A stretch of 64,000 bases of DNA, taken from positions 48,006,276 to 48,070,275 of the forward strand of contig NC_087069.1 of assembly GCF_963678635.1 (NCBI RefSeq), in the 5' to 3' direction. Origin of the DNA: Symsagittifera roscoffensis. Its lineage: Eukaryota; Xenacoelomorpha; Acoela; Convolutidae. The translations under genes and the position numbers were made by a program. The notes beneath the pieces are model-generated. The model worked only from the letters and a program-made list of their open reading frames with translations. It did no database searches and had not been told where the DNA came from. Positions 31,703 through 43,146 of the stretch are shown here, in pieces. Within the stretch, counting starts at the first letter, position 1. Every line of letters begins with the position of its first letter.

Positions 31703-32530
31703 ATGGGTGATACAAATGAATTAATGGAATTCCTCTCAGCGAGTCTGGGAGCGACTCTAGACGAGATCTATCAGCGGCTGATTGACTGTAATTTTACACG
31801 AGAAGACCCGGGATTGGCGATGTTTGTGGTCGCACTCCTCAACGCGTTGGGACGAGAGTGTCGAGGGAATTGCCCCACAGAATTGGTGTTGATGCTGGCC
31901 TTCGGTGAGTCCGGGACCGCCGAAAGAGGTCAAAATCGATTGATGAGATGGCGCCGAGGAGAAAAGTCCGGACACGGCTTGGCTCGTGAGCCGGGACTAG
32001 GCGAACAAAGGGATCATCGGCTAGGTGAGACGCCCCTACCTGTTCAGGCCGCGCAGCCGCTTATCGGAGCTAAAAGACTACGTGATGGGCCGGGCCCGTC
32101 ACACTCAGTAGACTCCCCAACAGCTGCTCCTCCTCTCAAGAGAATGAAGGTGAGCGAGATCGAGATACAGACCTCGGATACGATCGAGACCTTGAAGAAG
32201 AATTAAAGAGATCAGAACGAGCTGTGTGCCAAGCTGCAGGAGTACAGGACAGTATCTCGAGAAAGGGACGAATGGAAGAAGAAGTTTGAAGACTTGCAAA
32301 TAGCCAACAAGGAAAAGGAGATAAAGCATATGAAGGAACTATATATGGCGAGTGTGAGTCAAGTGTCACCGGAGGTTCTGGCTACGATGAACTCCTCGGA
32401 GGCATCCAGGGACACACGTCCCGGGACGAGGGTACAGGAGCTGTGTGCACCGAGAGAGCCCGAGGCTCCTCAGCAGACATCACAGTCTGCTCTCAACCCG
32501 AGAAATACGATGCCGGACCCCTCGGACACC
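31703..32530 (+). pseudogene. ORF-A N-terminal domain and coiled coil (copy 2)
   Basis: It starts at the ATG 31,703, at the same place as copy 1. The N-terminal domain has LDEIYQRLIDCNF and VVALLNALGRECRGNCP. After a Pro/Ser-rich stretch a TAA (32,204) interrupts the frame at the start of the coiled coil (ERDEWKKKFEDLQIANKEKE, in the frame 32,294-32,533). Another stop (32,531) precedes a linker. The coiled coil is shorter than in copy 1. Unknown domain; probably structural. Confidence 0.55.
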
Positions 32531-32685
32531 TAGCTCGCTCCTCAGTTCCAGGAGTTGTACCATCAGGTAGCCAGAGCAGCCATGAACGAGATCAATAGGA
32601 CCGCTAGCCGGAGGCTGGGTAGGGTCGTCCCTTCCCAACGCTTCGATCAGGGACTGCGCATGACGGGACGATTCAGAGGTCTCGC

Positions 32686-33498
32686 GTGGTTGATATTAGA
32701 AAAAATCTAACGGTGCGCAACCAGTTCGTGCAAGCTGCCACGGAGCATCCTCGTGCTTGTTTGAATGGCATGGGCTGGAACCCCGCCATAAGCAACCAGG
32801 CAATTCCCTCAGGGAGTCGTCATTTGGTTATAGGGGACAGTTTAGTGAGGGATCTAAACGAGATCTTTGTCAACGGGCAGACTACTGTCCTATCTTTTGG
32901 AGGCGCTTCCGTGGCTCAAGTCATCAAGATGATGGAGTTCCAGGGAGAGGATCACCTAGACACGTTGGTGATAATGCTCGGGACTAATGACGTTTCGAGG
33001 GCCCCTGTAACCCCAGAGGGCAAGTGGGAACCCCTACTGGTCTGCCTTCTGAATGAACTGAAGGAGAAGTACAGACCCAGAATTGTGGTTCTATGCATGA
33101 TACCACAGAACCCGGAGATGGGCACGCCGGTTGCAGATTTTATGAATGGTAACGTGATCCGGTAGAACGGGATGACTCGCGGTCTGGCAAGGAGCAACCC
33201 CAGCGAGCTGCGACTCATGGATCTAGAAAACATGCTGCGCATGATCGATCACCTCACGCTCACCAGGGACGGCATACACTTCAACACCCAGCAAGGGAGG
33301 CGCTGGATAAATGACGTGTTCCAGACGCAGGTGAGGGAAATGGTGCAAGAGTTAAGGACAATCAGCTCACCGGCTCGGACCAGTTCGACTGGAGGAGGTA
33401 GAGTGAGGGGTAACGTGCCAGAATCACTCGCCAATCGCCTTGGGCCCCTGGCAATGGAAACGGTGCAGCTGCTTCCGTCGCTCCGAGCTCAGATGTGA
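32686..33498 (+). pseudogene. ORF-A SGNH hydrolase domain (copy 2)
   Basis: Block I is HLVIGDSLVRDL, block II is VLSFGGASVAQV, block III is VIMLGTNDVSR and block V is TRDGIHFNTQQGR; all are present. One TAG (about 33,163) breaks the frame between blocks III and V, otherwise the domain is complete. Compared with copy 1 the catalytic blocks are almost unchanged while the rest has diverged, which suggests that enzyme function was kept by selection. Substrate unknown. The family (SGNH/GDSL) includes esterases and acetylhydrolases. The LINE ORF1 at 20,288-21,262 has the same blocks. Confidence 0.8.
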
Positions 33499-33529
33499 GA
33501 GCGAGGTTGGGGACTGCCCCTCCTCCCAG

Positions 33530-34901
33530 GACTCAACCGTTGGAGAGCCGACTTTGCAGATCGGTTGATCGGAACCGGATTAGCTCCCAGACCGTGTCTA
33601 GGAGGAGTGACACGCCGACTATATCAACTGCTGCTTCGACAACAGGGAATTGACGAGCGCCGAGCCGACGGAGGGAGTCGAACCAAACAGTGTGCTGCTT
33701 TGGAACCGTCCAGATCCCAGCGGTTGGGGACAATATAAGACGGACATGTCGGCGAAGTTGAATATGAATACATTGACGTGTCGGGAGGATGCAAGGAAGA
33801 TGATCGGCGGAGAGGGTCCCACAGTGTCGCGGTTGTATCGAATACCGGGCAAGGATTGGCTGTTAGTGGGACAGGAACAGTTCAGCTCCGCGACTACGCT
33901 CAGGTACGTGGACCTCAATGGATTGCCTCAGGACAATACCTTTGGACCCTTGAATACCCGATCTCTCACGGACGTCCGTCGGAGAGCCAGAGAGCTGACA
34001 CCACCTGCTAGGAAGGGTAAGTTTCTGGCAGAGAATAAGCCCAACAACAAGCATCACAAGATGTACAGATATTTTGCTAAACCACCCGGCCAGGCGCCTG
34101 GTGAATATTCGAGAGACTATCCCCGAGTGACCTCGCTGGAAGGGGATGACAAGAGATATGCAGCGCTGATGGCACCAGTCGGTGACAGCCTGTTTGCCGC
34201 TTATGATCCCTTGGATATGAAGGCTGCCAAATTACTGATAGTGGCCAGTTCGGATTATCTCTACACGCCCCGTTCTCTCTTTTGGCCTGACGTGATTTTT
34301 GTTGACGGCGCCTAAGTTGGACTGGGGACAATCAGCAGGCATGATGATAAGTGTGCGAAGGGTAGTCAGCATGGAACCGCGGGTGATAGTGGTTGCAGGC
34401 TCGAATGATCACCTGCAGAGCAGAGGGTGGTTGTCCCGTCTGACGGATGGATCGATCCCGAGCAATGAGGTCATAGGAGATGCTTTAATGAAAATGCTCT
34501 CGGCCATGGCTGAGGTAGAAACATCAGTAAAACACAGCTTCACTCAAAATGTGGTGAAGGTTGTCTTTGTGTTATCACCAGGGTATGCCACATTGCCAGA
34601 ACCCCTTCAGTTTGTGTACACGATGGTCACAACGATAGCAGAGGGACGATTCAGCGTGATAATACCCGCGCCAAACAGAACGGTGGACCCCAACAACTAC
34701 TACCCATACAGATCTGAGCTTCCTGCCATTTGGGCTGACATCTCTAATGCCATGCAGGGATTCAAGGATTGTAGCACAACTCGGTTGGTGCTGGATGAAG
34801 TCCTGGGGTTGGAGCTGTCCAACTTCGCCAGATTGTTGAAATTGAGGCCAGGGGTAGATGACGATCATTTGTTAGTACAACAGGTGGCAAATGATCTCTA
34901 G
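33530..34901 (+). pseudogene. ORF-A linker and degenerate SGNH-like domain (copy 2)
   Basis: The linker (33,650-34,200) carries PGKDWLLVGQEQF and LNTRSLTD. The second alpha/beta unit is split by a frameshift near 34,310: AAKLLIVASSDYLYTPRS (block I position), FWPDVIFVDGA (block II position), RVIVVAGSNDHLQSRG (block III-like with G-x-ND), then KVVFVLSPGYATLP and SVIIPAPNRTVDP. It matches 5630-6250 of copy 1. No clear nucleophile Ser or C-terminal DxxH is seen, so it is possibly a structural duplicate of the SGNH domain. It ends at TAG (34,899). Confidence 0.5.
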
Positions 34902-34910
34902 TTCAGACAA

Positions 34911-36535
34911 ATGGATCACCCAGAAGATGAACAGGGGAGGACTGTTAGAAAAAATATGATGTCGGCAGAAGAGGATCCCATGGCATTAGCTTTGCGTACG
35001 AAGCCACACACCAACACATGGTTGTACTTGTCACCGAGACTGTGTACCTTGGGTGAAGATGCGTTCGAGCATGCACCGGCGGTGATCAAAGCAATACACG
35101 CGTGTCTGAAAAACTTGTTTAATGAGAGGGAGTTAGCCGGGGCCATGATGTTGCAGTTGATGCAGGACGTGAATACGATGTCCTTGGATAAGTTCCAAGC
35201 TGATATCTTGACCACGAGGGCACAATATGAACGATCAGACGCTGTCTTGGTTGGAATGGGAGTGGGATGGACGCCATACTTCTTGTCAACATGTTACCCG
35301 AGGGCATCCAGGAACTTGATCGCGAGCTTCGTCAAGGATATCCGGAAATTGTCAATCGGCTTGATATTGGCCTTGTATGTGACATTTGGTCACGATAACT
35401 TCGTGAAGGGACCTGCGAATCTCTTCACCCAAGCTTTGGCAGACCTGAGATTGGACGGGCTCCTCACCCTGATCGCTATGACGTATGGTCGGTTAGGCTA
35501 TCTGCTCGTGCTGTTGCGATACCCAGAACAGCTTCAGGGAACGAATCGTGAGTTCAACACTCAGATGGAAACCGCCTTGCTCAAAAAGATGAAGGACAGG
35601 AGGATCCTCATGCTCCAATACCTCCTGAAACAGAACAGGAGCGTCACAGGAGAGGATAAGGTGGCGACAGATGTGGGTGAATGCAAACAGTACTGTGGCA
35701 TGCCCTTGCTGACGGATCTGGCTGTCATAATGCGGATTGATCCGCTGGCTCTGATTCATGGACTACGATAGTTCGTCACGGTGGTGTATGGACCCGTGAT
35801 GTCATTTGCGTTCCCCGATGTGCAAGTAAAGGCATACAGGAACTCGGTGTTGTATGTCAACCTAGTTTCGGTAGTGGATTGATCCGTGCTGAATTGGATG
35901 GAACAGAAGGATCTAAGAGGGTTAGCCAGCGACGACAGGCTATTTGGAAGAATAGCGGAGCCGGGTTGAGTGTTGATGGACTTCAACAACAACTTTAAGT
36001 GCCGAATAGGCTGCGAGGACCTTTCCCATGTCCAGTTCAACCAGAAGCTTCGGAATCTGCGACCAGTGTTGAAGGATTCAGGAGAGGTGATGAGGGTCCC
36101 ACTTTTGCCAGAGGCCTACGCACACGTGAAAGAGAACCAGCAAGCGTGGCTTTCCGGGTCCAGGCCGCTGCCTGACCAATGCCCTCGATACCCACCGATA
36201 AGGAGGATGTTGTTGGGAGTCACATCTCCAGTAATTGCCCCTCGCATCGGAGCGGCTCGTGATGCGGAGAGGAGAATGCTTAAGTGGAGTGAAGGGATGG
36301 AGCCGCGCTTCATCAGTTGGAACGTTGCGGCCATGCACACGTTTGACTTCACATTTCCTGATGCTTGGAGCCGGAAGAAGATCAAAGCATCACCTTCCAG
36401 GAAACCAGAAGTATCCACGGGGGTGTGGAATGATGTGTATACACCTGCAGATGATCTATCAAGATTGAAGTGGTCAGGGGAGGTGAAGGTAGTAATCCTG
36501 GAGGTCGCAAAGGAGTGCAGAGGAGGCACGTACAT
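34911..36535 (+). pseudogene. ORF-A C-terminal region (copy 2)
   Basis: Open to TAG (35,769), then broken by stops at about 35,881 and 35,966, then open again from 35,970. It matches 6300-7711 of copy 1: LILALYVTFG, LTLIAMTYGR, LMLQYLLKQNRSVTGE, GMPLLTDLAVIMRIDP, IRRMLLGVTSPV and FDFTFPDAW. No family is recognised. In this copy the reading frame runs on into the ORF-B1 region without the stop seen in copies 1 and 3, so ORF-A and ORF-B1 may have been fused in this subfamily. Confidence 0.5.
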
Positions 36536-37712
36536 AACGGTGGATGATCTGGCGCCACATGGCGAGGAGTCGGTAGAATTCTTAGTGAACGATGAGTTAT
36601 TCTACCATGCAGGGGATCTGACCGTACCGGCACGGCCGGACTCGGGCATGGATATGCGACAAGGCCCTTTGGGACCTAAGCCAAAACCAGACACGAACGA
36701 TGACGAGCGGATGGATCAGGACGATGATCACATGGAGGGAAAGGGAGAGAAGTCGAGTGTCCGGACCTATGAGCATTGGAGAGAAACTTGCTGGAATACC
36801 AGTTTAGTGATGATGACGACGGGGAAGTTGATGGGAATCTATTGCTGATGACACCCTCGTCTTTCATGTCCCCTAGAAAGGAGGCGCTGGCCAGCTTATC
36901 CCCAATGGAACCAATAAGTCTAGCAATGGACTACCGGAGGAGGGACCTACAGAAACTGCTTCATGAGTCACCAAGGAGGAGGAAGATTGAGGAGAGTATG
37001 ATGGTATCTTTCCTGAGCACGCTACCAGAAGAGGAATGCGAAAGATACCAGAGTGAACTTGAACGTGAGACGGGAGTAACCTGGAACCGAGTGACTTTCA
37101 TGGAGAGGACATGGGACGTGATACGCAGATACGGGACGCAGTCCATAATGAAGGTGGGACTAAAACAACCCTTCATGCGCGAGGTTCTGGAGAAAATAGG
37201 GATCTCTGTAGAGTCTGATGTTCTGACCGAGTCAGTTACAGAGGACAGTGCCGATGATCAGCAGATCACGAGGAAGTTACCCGTCGGTCGAGCTAAAAAA
37301 GGGCTGAAGCGGTTAAAGAGAAAGACCGTAAGCAGAGCCGTGAACCAGAAAGTGGTGAGGTCAAAAGCCAGCACAGTGGTGGCCTCCTTGGCAGGAGTAG
37401 CCCATTCCAGCGAAAGTGGGCAAGTAGATGGTGCGATGCTTGCAGGGGGAGAAAAAGAGAACCTGATACCCCCTATGCTATTGGCAGGTTTGACCACAAC
37501 GGCCACGAGGTCAAAGAAAAATGCACGAACTCTGGCGGATACTAAACTGGAAATGGAGGTCATCAGTCATTGTGGATCTGGAGGACTTGATGATTACAAG
37601 CCCTCGCGAACCAAAATGACCCGAAAGAAGCTGGAGGGACAACTCGATGTGGTCGAGTATAGTCGAATCACTGTACCAGACTTAGTCCACATGGGAGATC
37701 CGGCAGGGGGTT
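36536..37712 (+). pseudogene. ORF-B1 / start of ORF-B2 (copy 2)
   Basis: Two overlapping frames (35,970-36,848 and 36,776-37,879). The first carries the equivalent of the MIVNEGHIALK region (YITVDDLAPHGEES). The second has MDYRRRDLQKLLHESPRRRK, a domain VSFLSTLPEEECERYQ that corresponds to FLGTLDADAWRKFL of copy 1, and a Lys/Arg-rich patch GLKRLKRKTVSR. The low identity makes the exact ORF-B1/B2 boundary uncertain here. Function unknown. Confidence 0.4.
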
Positions 37713-38330
37713 ATGTGGAACGAGAAGCAAGCCATGCAGGGGTATCTGAGGGAGCTGACGGAGAACTCCAACTTGAACCGGAAAGAGTACGGCACGGTGA
37801 TGTCCTCGGAAGCAAACGAAATCGGCCTGGAAAGACTGCTAGAGATCTCTTGGAGGGCGGCCCTCCAAAGATACTTTGACGAGATGATGCATGCGCCGGC
37901 GACGGTGGCAGCATACCTAGCTTTTCTATGTACCAGGACTGACTTGCAGGTACGATTGGCCTGGTGTTTGATGGGAATTAATAAGGCGGTGTATGAAGCC
38001 AACAACGACTCGAAATCAAAGGAACATGGACTGGTATTGTTGGAAGCCCTAGAATGTTGATTTCTAGAGACAATTCTGCGATAGCCTGGGCTAAGCGCAA
38101 GGATGCCCTTTGCTTCGTAAGGTTCGTGGTGAATCGTATCCCCACTCCTGTATAGGGAGAATGCATAAAGACCATTCGGCAAGGGGGGTTGATGGTAAAA
38201 GAAACTTCCTGAGGGAACTCCTGGAGCTGTATCAGGACATGCCGCTAGCCATACCAAACAGGGAGTCGAACGATATGGAGAGCTACCGTCAGCTGGGGGA
38301 ATTGAGAAGGTTTCCAACAAAGAGTTGAAA
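37713..38330 (+). pseudogene. ORF-B2 N-terminal part (copy 2)
   Basis: The frame 37,713-38,060 gives LERLLEISWRAALQRYFDE and VRLAWCLMGINKAVYEA, which match QSLLKDHFEEAM and LMFAWSLLGIELE in copy 1. After a stop, RDNSAIAWAKRKDALCFVRF continues in the next 200 bp, matching ARRKDATCFLRW. Several frameshifts follow. Unknown, helix-rich protein. Confidence 0.45.
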
Positions 38331-38390
38331 GTGAGCCGGGAATTAATTGAAGCGGTCAGGGGACAGAAAGGCTATGCGGCATTGTGAAAG

Positions 38391-39831
38391 TTGAAGTCGT
38401 TCCAATATGTGTCCGGCATACCGGGTATGGCGTATAATCCCTTCGTGAATGAGGAAGCCAGGGAAGCGTACTTCGACTATGAACAAGTTTTAGTACTCGA
38501 TTTCTGGGTAGAGCGAGTCAAAGAAACTGGCATGTTGATGGTGGAACAGCCCAAGCTGGGTATTGCTTTGGAGGAACGAGTGGTCGAACCCTCGGTTCCC
38601 GAGCTGAAGGTGCCAGTGAGTTTTGATTGTGGTTCTTGGGACTGTCCCTTGAAAACCAGCTTAGTAACCATGTGGGAACTCATGAAGCCTTCTTGATGTC
38701 CACATCCAAACGCTGGTTTAATCTGGGATATGACGGCCGATTATTACGTTGGACTTGGATGATGACGCGAGTTTGCACGATCTGGCCATGATACACCATC
38801 TGCTGGCCATAAGAGTAACTAAGCAGATAAACAACCCACCCACGGAACCATCCGAGGGAAGTGCATCGAGTGACTGGCTGAGACAGGGCACCTGTCTAGC
38901 CTACAATAGTGGAACGGACGGACTTGTATGCAACTCGGAACATTGCTTGATTACACAATTGTATGGAAGGTTGAGCATGTCAGATAAGAATGGAATGGAG
39001 TTGATCGCGGACTGTCATGGGGTAACGGAAGTAAACTTGATCACTGCCTTGGGATTTTGCATCATGACGAGCTCGATAAAATCACTGGAACGCCTAGAGC
39101 GTGCCCATGAGCTAGTGAGGTCCCTCAGTGGGGAAGTTTTCCCCGGAGCACTACAGACAGAGCAGAAGATCGGAGGCTGGCGAGAAGCTCTGGAAAATGT
39201 AATGAATTGTATGTATAGTGAGGCCTATCATAGACCTACTGGCTCGAAATATCTGGTGGGTTCGAGCTCTGCACCATATTGCAATAGTAGATACCCTGCG
39301 CACATGGTGGTGATGGATGCGAGGACACAGCAGGTAATGGTCGACCAACTCTTCTCTGTGCCAAAGTGCGTGAGCTTGGCCAGAATGTCGGAAAGGTCGT
39401 ATGATTTATTGGCGAAGATCATTCGGGCCGTCCCGAAGATATCTGAAGGCGAGTTGCAAGACGTAGTGAGTGAAGAGTTCATGAGATTGAACGAGGGTAA
39501 TGTGAGTGAATTCCAGAAGCAGAAGGCGAGTGGAGCGTTACCCACTGAATTCGCTACCATAGAAGAAAAGGACGAGGTGCATAGAATAATGATGGAAGTG
39601 GAACCGTTGCTGGGATCCTCAGGGTATCGGACCCGAAGGAACATACTAATGACCCATGGGGAGTATCCTTGCCATTGCCTGGCGCAGACGTTGTGGTACC
39701 CCAAACGCGGGAGTCTAGTATTAGTGTGGGACGTGGAGGAGTTGTACTCCACGGGGTTGCCCGATCAAAATCAACGAGCGTCGATCGTGGCGGTGAGTGC
39801 CATGCTTAGAAGCCAACGCGGGCACAAGTGA
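38391..39831 (+). pseudogene. ORF-B2 middle part (copy 2)
   Basis: Contains VSGIPGMAYNPFVNEEA (matching SGVMGMAYNPF), a stop at about 38,694, then the frame 38,749-39,831 with LAMIHHLLAI, an incomplete Cys cluster (CLAYNSGTDGLVCNSEHC), FSVPKCVSLARMSERS, LMTHGEYPCHCLAQTLWYPK and VWDVEEL. The CHC-x2-Q-x2-WYP segment, deleted in copy 1, is present here and in copy 3. A frameshift near 39,825 leads to the C-terminal part. No known family is recognised. Confidence 0.5.
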
Positions 39832-40255
39832 ACAGAAGATGGCCGTGTCGACTACTGAGCAGCTAAGCAACGTAAAGATGAACCGCAACTTAGATCTTTT
39901 CAGAACCTTCTGCAAGATTCTGAGAATACCCAAAGCCATTGAAAGAATATGGTCAAGGCGAAGATTGATGCCTTGGTTCCTTGCTGCGATGACATCAAGG
40001 ATCTATGAACGCGCGAAGCGTCATATGTCTAGGAACACGGAAGCCTATCAATCTTTCCAGCTTGATATAGGACCGGGAGCCTATAAAAGAGCGTTCTTAA
40101 CGCACCAAAACGCTGTTACCACGGCGGTGAAGCGAGTAGCTGGACCATCTTGCGTAACTGAAAATGAAAAGAGGGAGGTCTTACGAGCTGACCTAGAACG
40201 GAATGTGAGCCTGTGTCTTCACAACAGCTTTTGCAGGAACCGGGAGCAAAGGTGA
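39797..40255 (+). pseudogene. ORF-B2 C-terminal part, truncated (copy 2)
   Basis: Matches the C-terminal domain of copy 1: NLDLFRTFCKILRIP, WSRRRLMPWFLAAMTS, GPGAYKRAFLTHQNAVTT and CLHNSFCRNRE. Similarity is lost after this point (about 40,255-40,270), where copy 3 begins in the opposite orientation. The acidic end and the 3' tail are missing. Confidence 0.6.
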
Positions 40256-40289
40256 ATGTGGACTTGCTACCTTGTGCAAACCGAGGCTG

Positions 40290-42180
40290 TTGGAACTGTC
40301 GATATTCTTTCTGATGCTTCTTTATGTGATCCTTCGTCACCGCGTATAACCAAGACGTCAATGTCGCTCGAAACCATGGGAAGAATTTTATGCGGCTCCA
40401 CCCGTGCCTGACCTCCACAGGTACAGCGAACACTTTGCACGCAGTCTCAAGCAACTCAAGCCTCCTGCTGTAACTAATAGCGTGTTTCGATTCCGCTGTC
40501 GGTGCCTTCGACTCCCGACATTTCGTCACGTTTGCCTCGATCCATCGCAACGCCAGCATTGAACTCACTACTAGGAGGGTGCTCTTCTGTCGGTTTTCGG
40601 GTAACACGATTGACCGAACTTCCTCCACGTCCCATATCATGCAGAGGTGCGAGTGCTCCGGATACCACACCGTCTGTGTCACACAGTTGCACTGGCATTC
40701 CCCATGTGTGAGGTTGATACTCCGGAGGTTGCGTTCTCCCGAAGCTTCCAGCAGAGGTTCAAACTCCATCATTTTCTCGTGTGTCACATCAATTTCCTTC
40801 ATGGCTGGGGTACTGTTGATCGGTTTCCCGATCGTGTTCTGTCTGTCGAAATCACTCGTGTTTTCACCTTCCAAACTCAAAAGTTCCTCCCCCCAAATCT
40901 CACTCGAGTGTTCTCTTTGTTCCCCCGGTACAGCTCCGAGGATCTTTCTCAATAGTCTGTGCGAGTGATGCACTTGGGTATCGAGAAGGCTTTTTCGATA
41001 AGTATCCTCTGACTGGATACCTCCACCATTGCCATGTGTAATGGATAGTGGCTTCCACGCAGGTTGGCCATCACCGATCCCACTAGGGACTTCGCGTTTA
41101 CTGGCAATTGAATGGGCTTCACTCATGGGAAACCCCATCTCCGCCTCAAGACCATTCTCCCACCCTCTGATGTGTTTCTGGGTTATTTGCAACACCCCAG
41201 GCCATAACTCCACGCTCAATGCTGTCACCAAGTGGTGCTCGTACTCTAGCATCTCCAGTGATTGCAAACTGCAAATCCTTGAGAAGAACCCCAACGCCGC
41301 TGCTATATTTACAGTAGTATTCGTGTAACACTCAGCCACTATCTGTATTTCGCTCTTTTCCTTCTATGTCATGTCACCAAACCAAGTGGCTAAGCCTTCC
41401 TTCTGGAAGGACTGTATCCTGACACAGGATTTTCCATCGCAAGAATGCTCTCCACTTCCACACATCAGGTTCAGACAACTACCGCGTTCCATCTTCTTCG
41501 CTGATTTATCTAGCTTGCTCGTTGTTTCTTCCGACTCCTTACTATGGGTTAGGATCAGTTTGTGCACCACATTCAGATTCCACAAGTCCTCATCCTTCGT
41601 TGGTGACAGTCTCACTCGACCCGAGACTTCTTCAATTAAATTTGCGGGGGGATGTGGGCACCAGGAAAACCTCAGCAACTTCCAAACCGTCCCCAAATTT
41701 GTAATCAGCATGCCATTTCCCTTTTACCATCTTCAATTCCAACCTGCTTTTCGAGCGCGGCACGCTGATCTTTTCTGGCATCTTCTCAAGTATTAGGCCT
41801 AGGCTCGGCCTTTCCCTTTCTATCGGGTCAATTTCAATAATTTTCTCTGGCCAGAATTTTAACAACTCCGCTACTTCTAAATTCACGTAGGCGTTCCTGG
41901 CCTCCGAATCCAAGAAAGGGTTGTAAGCTATTCCCGTTACCCCAGACACATTTTGATATTCTCCCCGCTTTGTGGACTTAGAGTAGTCTTCTGCCCGGGC
42001 TAAATTGCGATGCACGTCATGCCCTTCCTCGAACTTCTTCTTGTAGAACTTCCGTATTTCATCAAATTTCCCGTGACTCTCTAGAGACTGTCTGGAGCCA
42101 TCCTCTTTCTTGAATCCAGTTTTACTCTGGTACACATTAAGGATGGCCGTGGAGATTCAACTTCCCATAGTTCTATTTCC
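40290..42180 (-). pseudogene. ORF-B2 middle and C-terminal parts (copy 3)
   Basis: Three frames on the - strand: 42,135-41,632 (HDVHRNLARAEDYSK, SGVTGIAYNPFLDSEA), 41,711-41,364 (FSWCPHPP and the Cys/His cluster CLNLMCGSGEHSCDGKSC) and 41,339-40,290 (WPGVLQITQKHIR, LTHGECQCNCVTQTVWYPE, WSRIKFFPWFRATLTSWLY). It is open where copy 1 has a TAG (9864), and it keeps the WYPE segment lost from copy 1. It is truncated at KEYRQFQ. The conserved C-x4-C-x4-H-x-C-x4-C cluster supports a zinc-binding site of unknown use. Confidence 0.6.
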
Positions 42181-43110
42181 TATTGCCTTCTGATGACACA
42201 ATTGGGCAGTACTGTCGATTATCACGGACATGATCCATCTTAAGAAACAAGTGGCATCCTTTCTCCTCGCTAGACTCAAACCAAATTGTCTCTGGCAACA
42301 TGCTGCACCAGCATTTGATAAACCTGTAGACTCTTGTTGCCCAGCTTCAATTTATCGTGCGAGGCTAACACCTCCAGCAATACTCCCACCAAGCTCCATG
42401 CGAACATCAACTGTCCTGCCGTTCTGACGAAAGGATTTGCCATCAACGGCAACGCCGACGAGGGTGTTCTCATCGCCTCTTCGAAATACTCCAGCAGCAG
42501 TTTTGTGGAGTATTTCCCCTCAGCTGTTTCCCCAACTCTAACTTAGTAACATCGGCTTTCTGTTGGGTGGCCCAAGGAGGACGCTTGTGGGATACTCCGC
42601 GATCAAGCTTGTTCAGGCAATCGTCCAGTTCTTTCGTGGTCTCGAGCCACCCAACAGGGTCGAGCGGTGTTCCTCGTCGCATTTTTCTCAAGAGGATTGC
42701 CCGTCACTTGTTTCCCAATGGCCTGGTGTTGGGTCGAGAGCCATTCTTTGCGGACATCCACCTCCCACGTTTGTCCACTCGTCGAACCCCTTTTGGTGTT
42801 TGCCTTTTGGTGTCTGAAGTCCTCTTCCGTTGTCAAGGTCATCGAGGCTTCCATTCGCTCCATCACTTCGGCCAAATTCCGTGTCCGTGGTGCGGAGCTG
42901 CCCTTATATGCTGCTGTCTTCCATCGCGCTAGAATCATGGGAGCCGTCTCCTTCAGATTTTTTTCTGAGACTGCGTCCGCTGAGGGACTACTTAATTCTT
43001 CTGTCTCTCTTCTCCTTTTCCGAGACCTTTTTCTTTTACTCGGGGGTGTCGCCACTATCATCACTGATTCGACTTCTTTATCCAGTTCCGTCATTTTCAA
43101 TTTTTGCCTC
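42181..43110 (-). pseudogene. ORF-B2 N-terminal part (copy 3)
   Basis: Starts with an ATG near 43,100 (MTELDKEVESVM). The basic patch KRKRSRKRRR lies near residue 25, then SADAVSEKNLKETAPM, GSTSGQTWEVDVRKEW, and, after frameshifts near 42,600 and 42,480, LMANPFVRTAGQLMFAWSL. It aligns throughout with 8760-9600 of copy 1. The basic patch conserved in both copies supports nuclear targeting, by inference only. Confidence 0.55.
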
Positions 43111-43146
43111 CCCCTTCTCGTTTCTTAAGAATTCCAATATTTTGAA

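Larger units (their letters stand above)
22431..40265 (+). mobile_element. Giant Ty3-like retroelement, copy 2 (fullest copy)
   Basis: It contains Gag, protease, RT, RNase H, spacer, integrase, acidic linker, macro-like domain, a 440-bp gap, then ORF-A, ORF-B1 and ORF-B2, all on one strand over 17.8 kb. The 3' end is truncated inside the ORF-B2 C-terminus, where it joins copy 3 in inverted orientation. Multiple frameshifts and stops show that it is inactive. ORF-A and ORF-B proteins are only about 35-45% identical by eye to copy 1, so it is a different, older subfamily. Confidence 0.75.
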
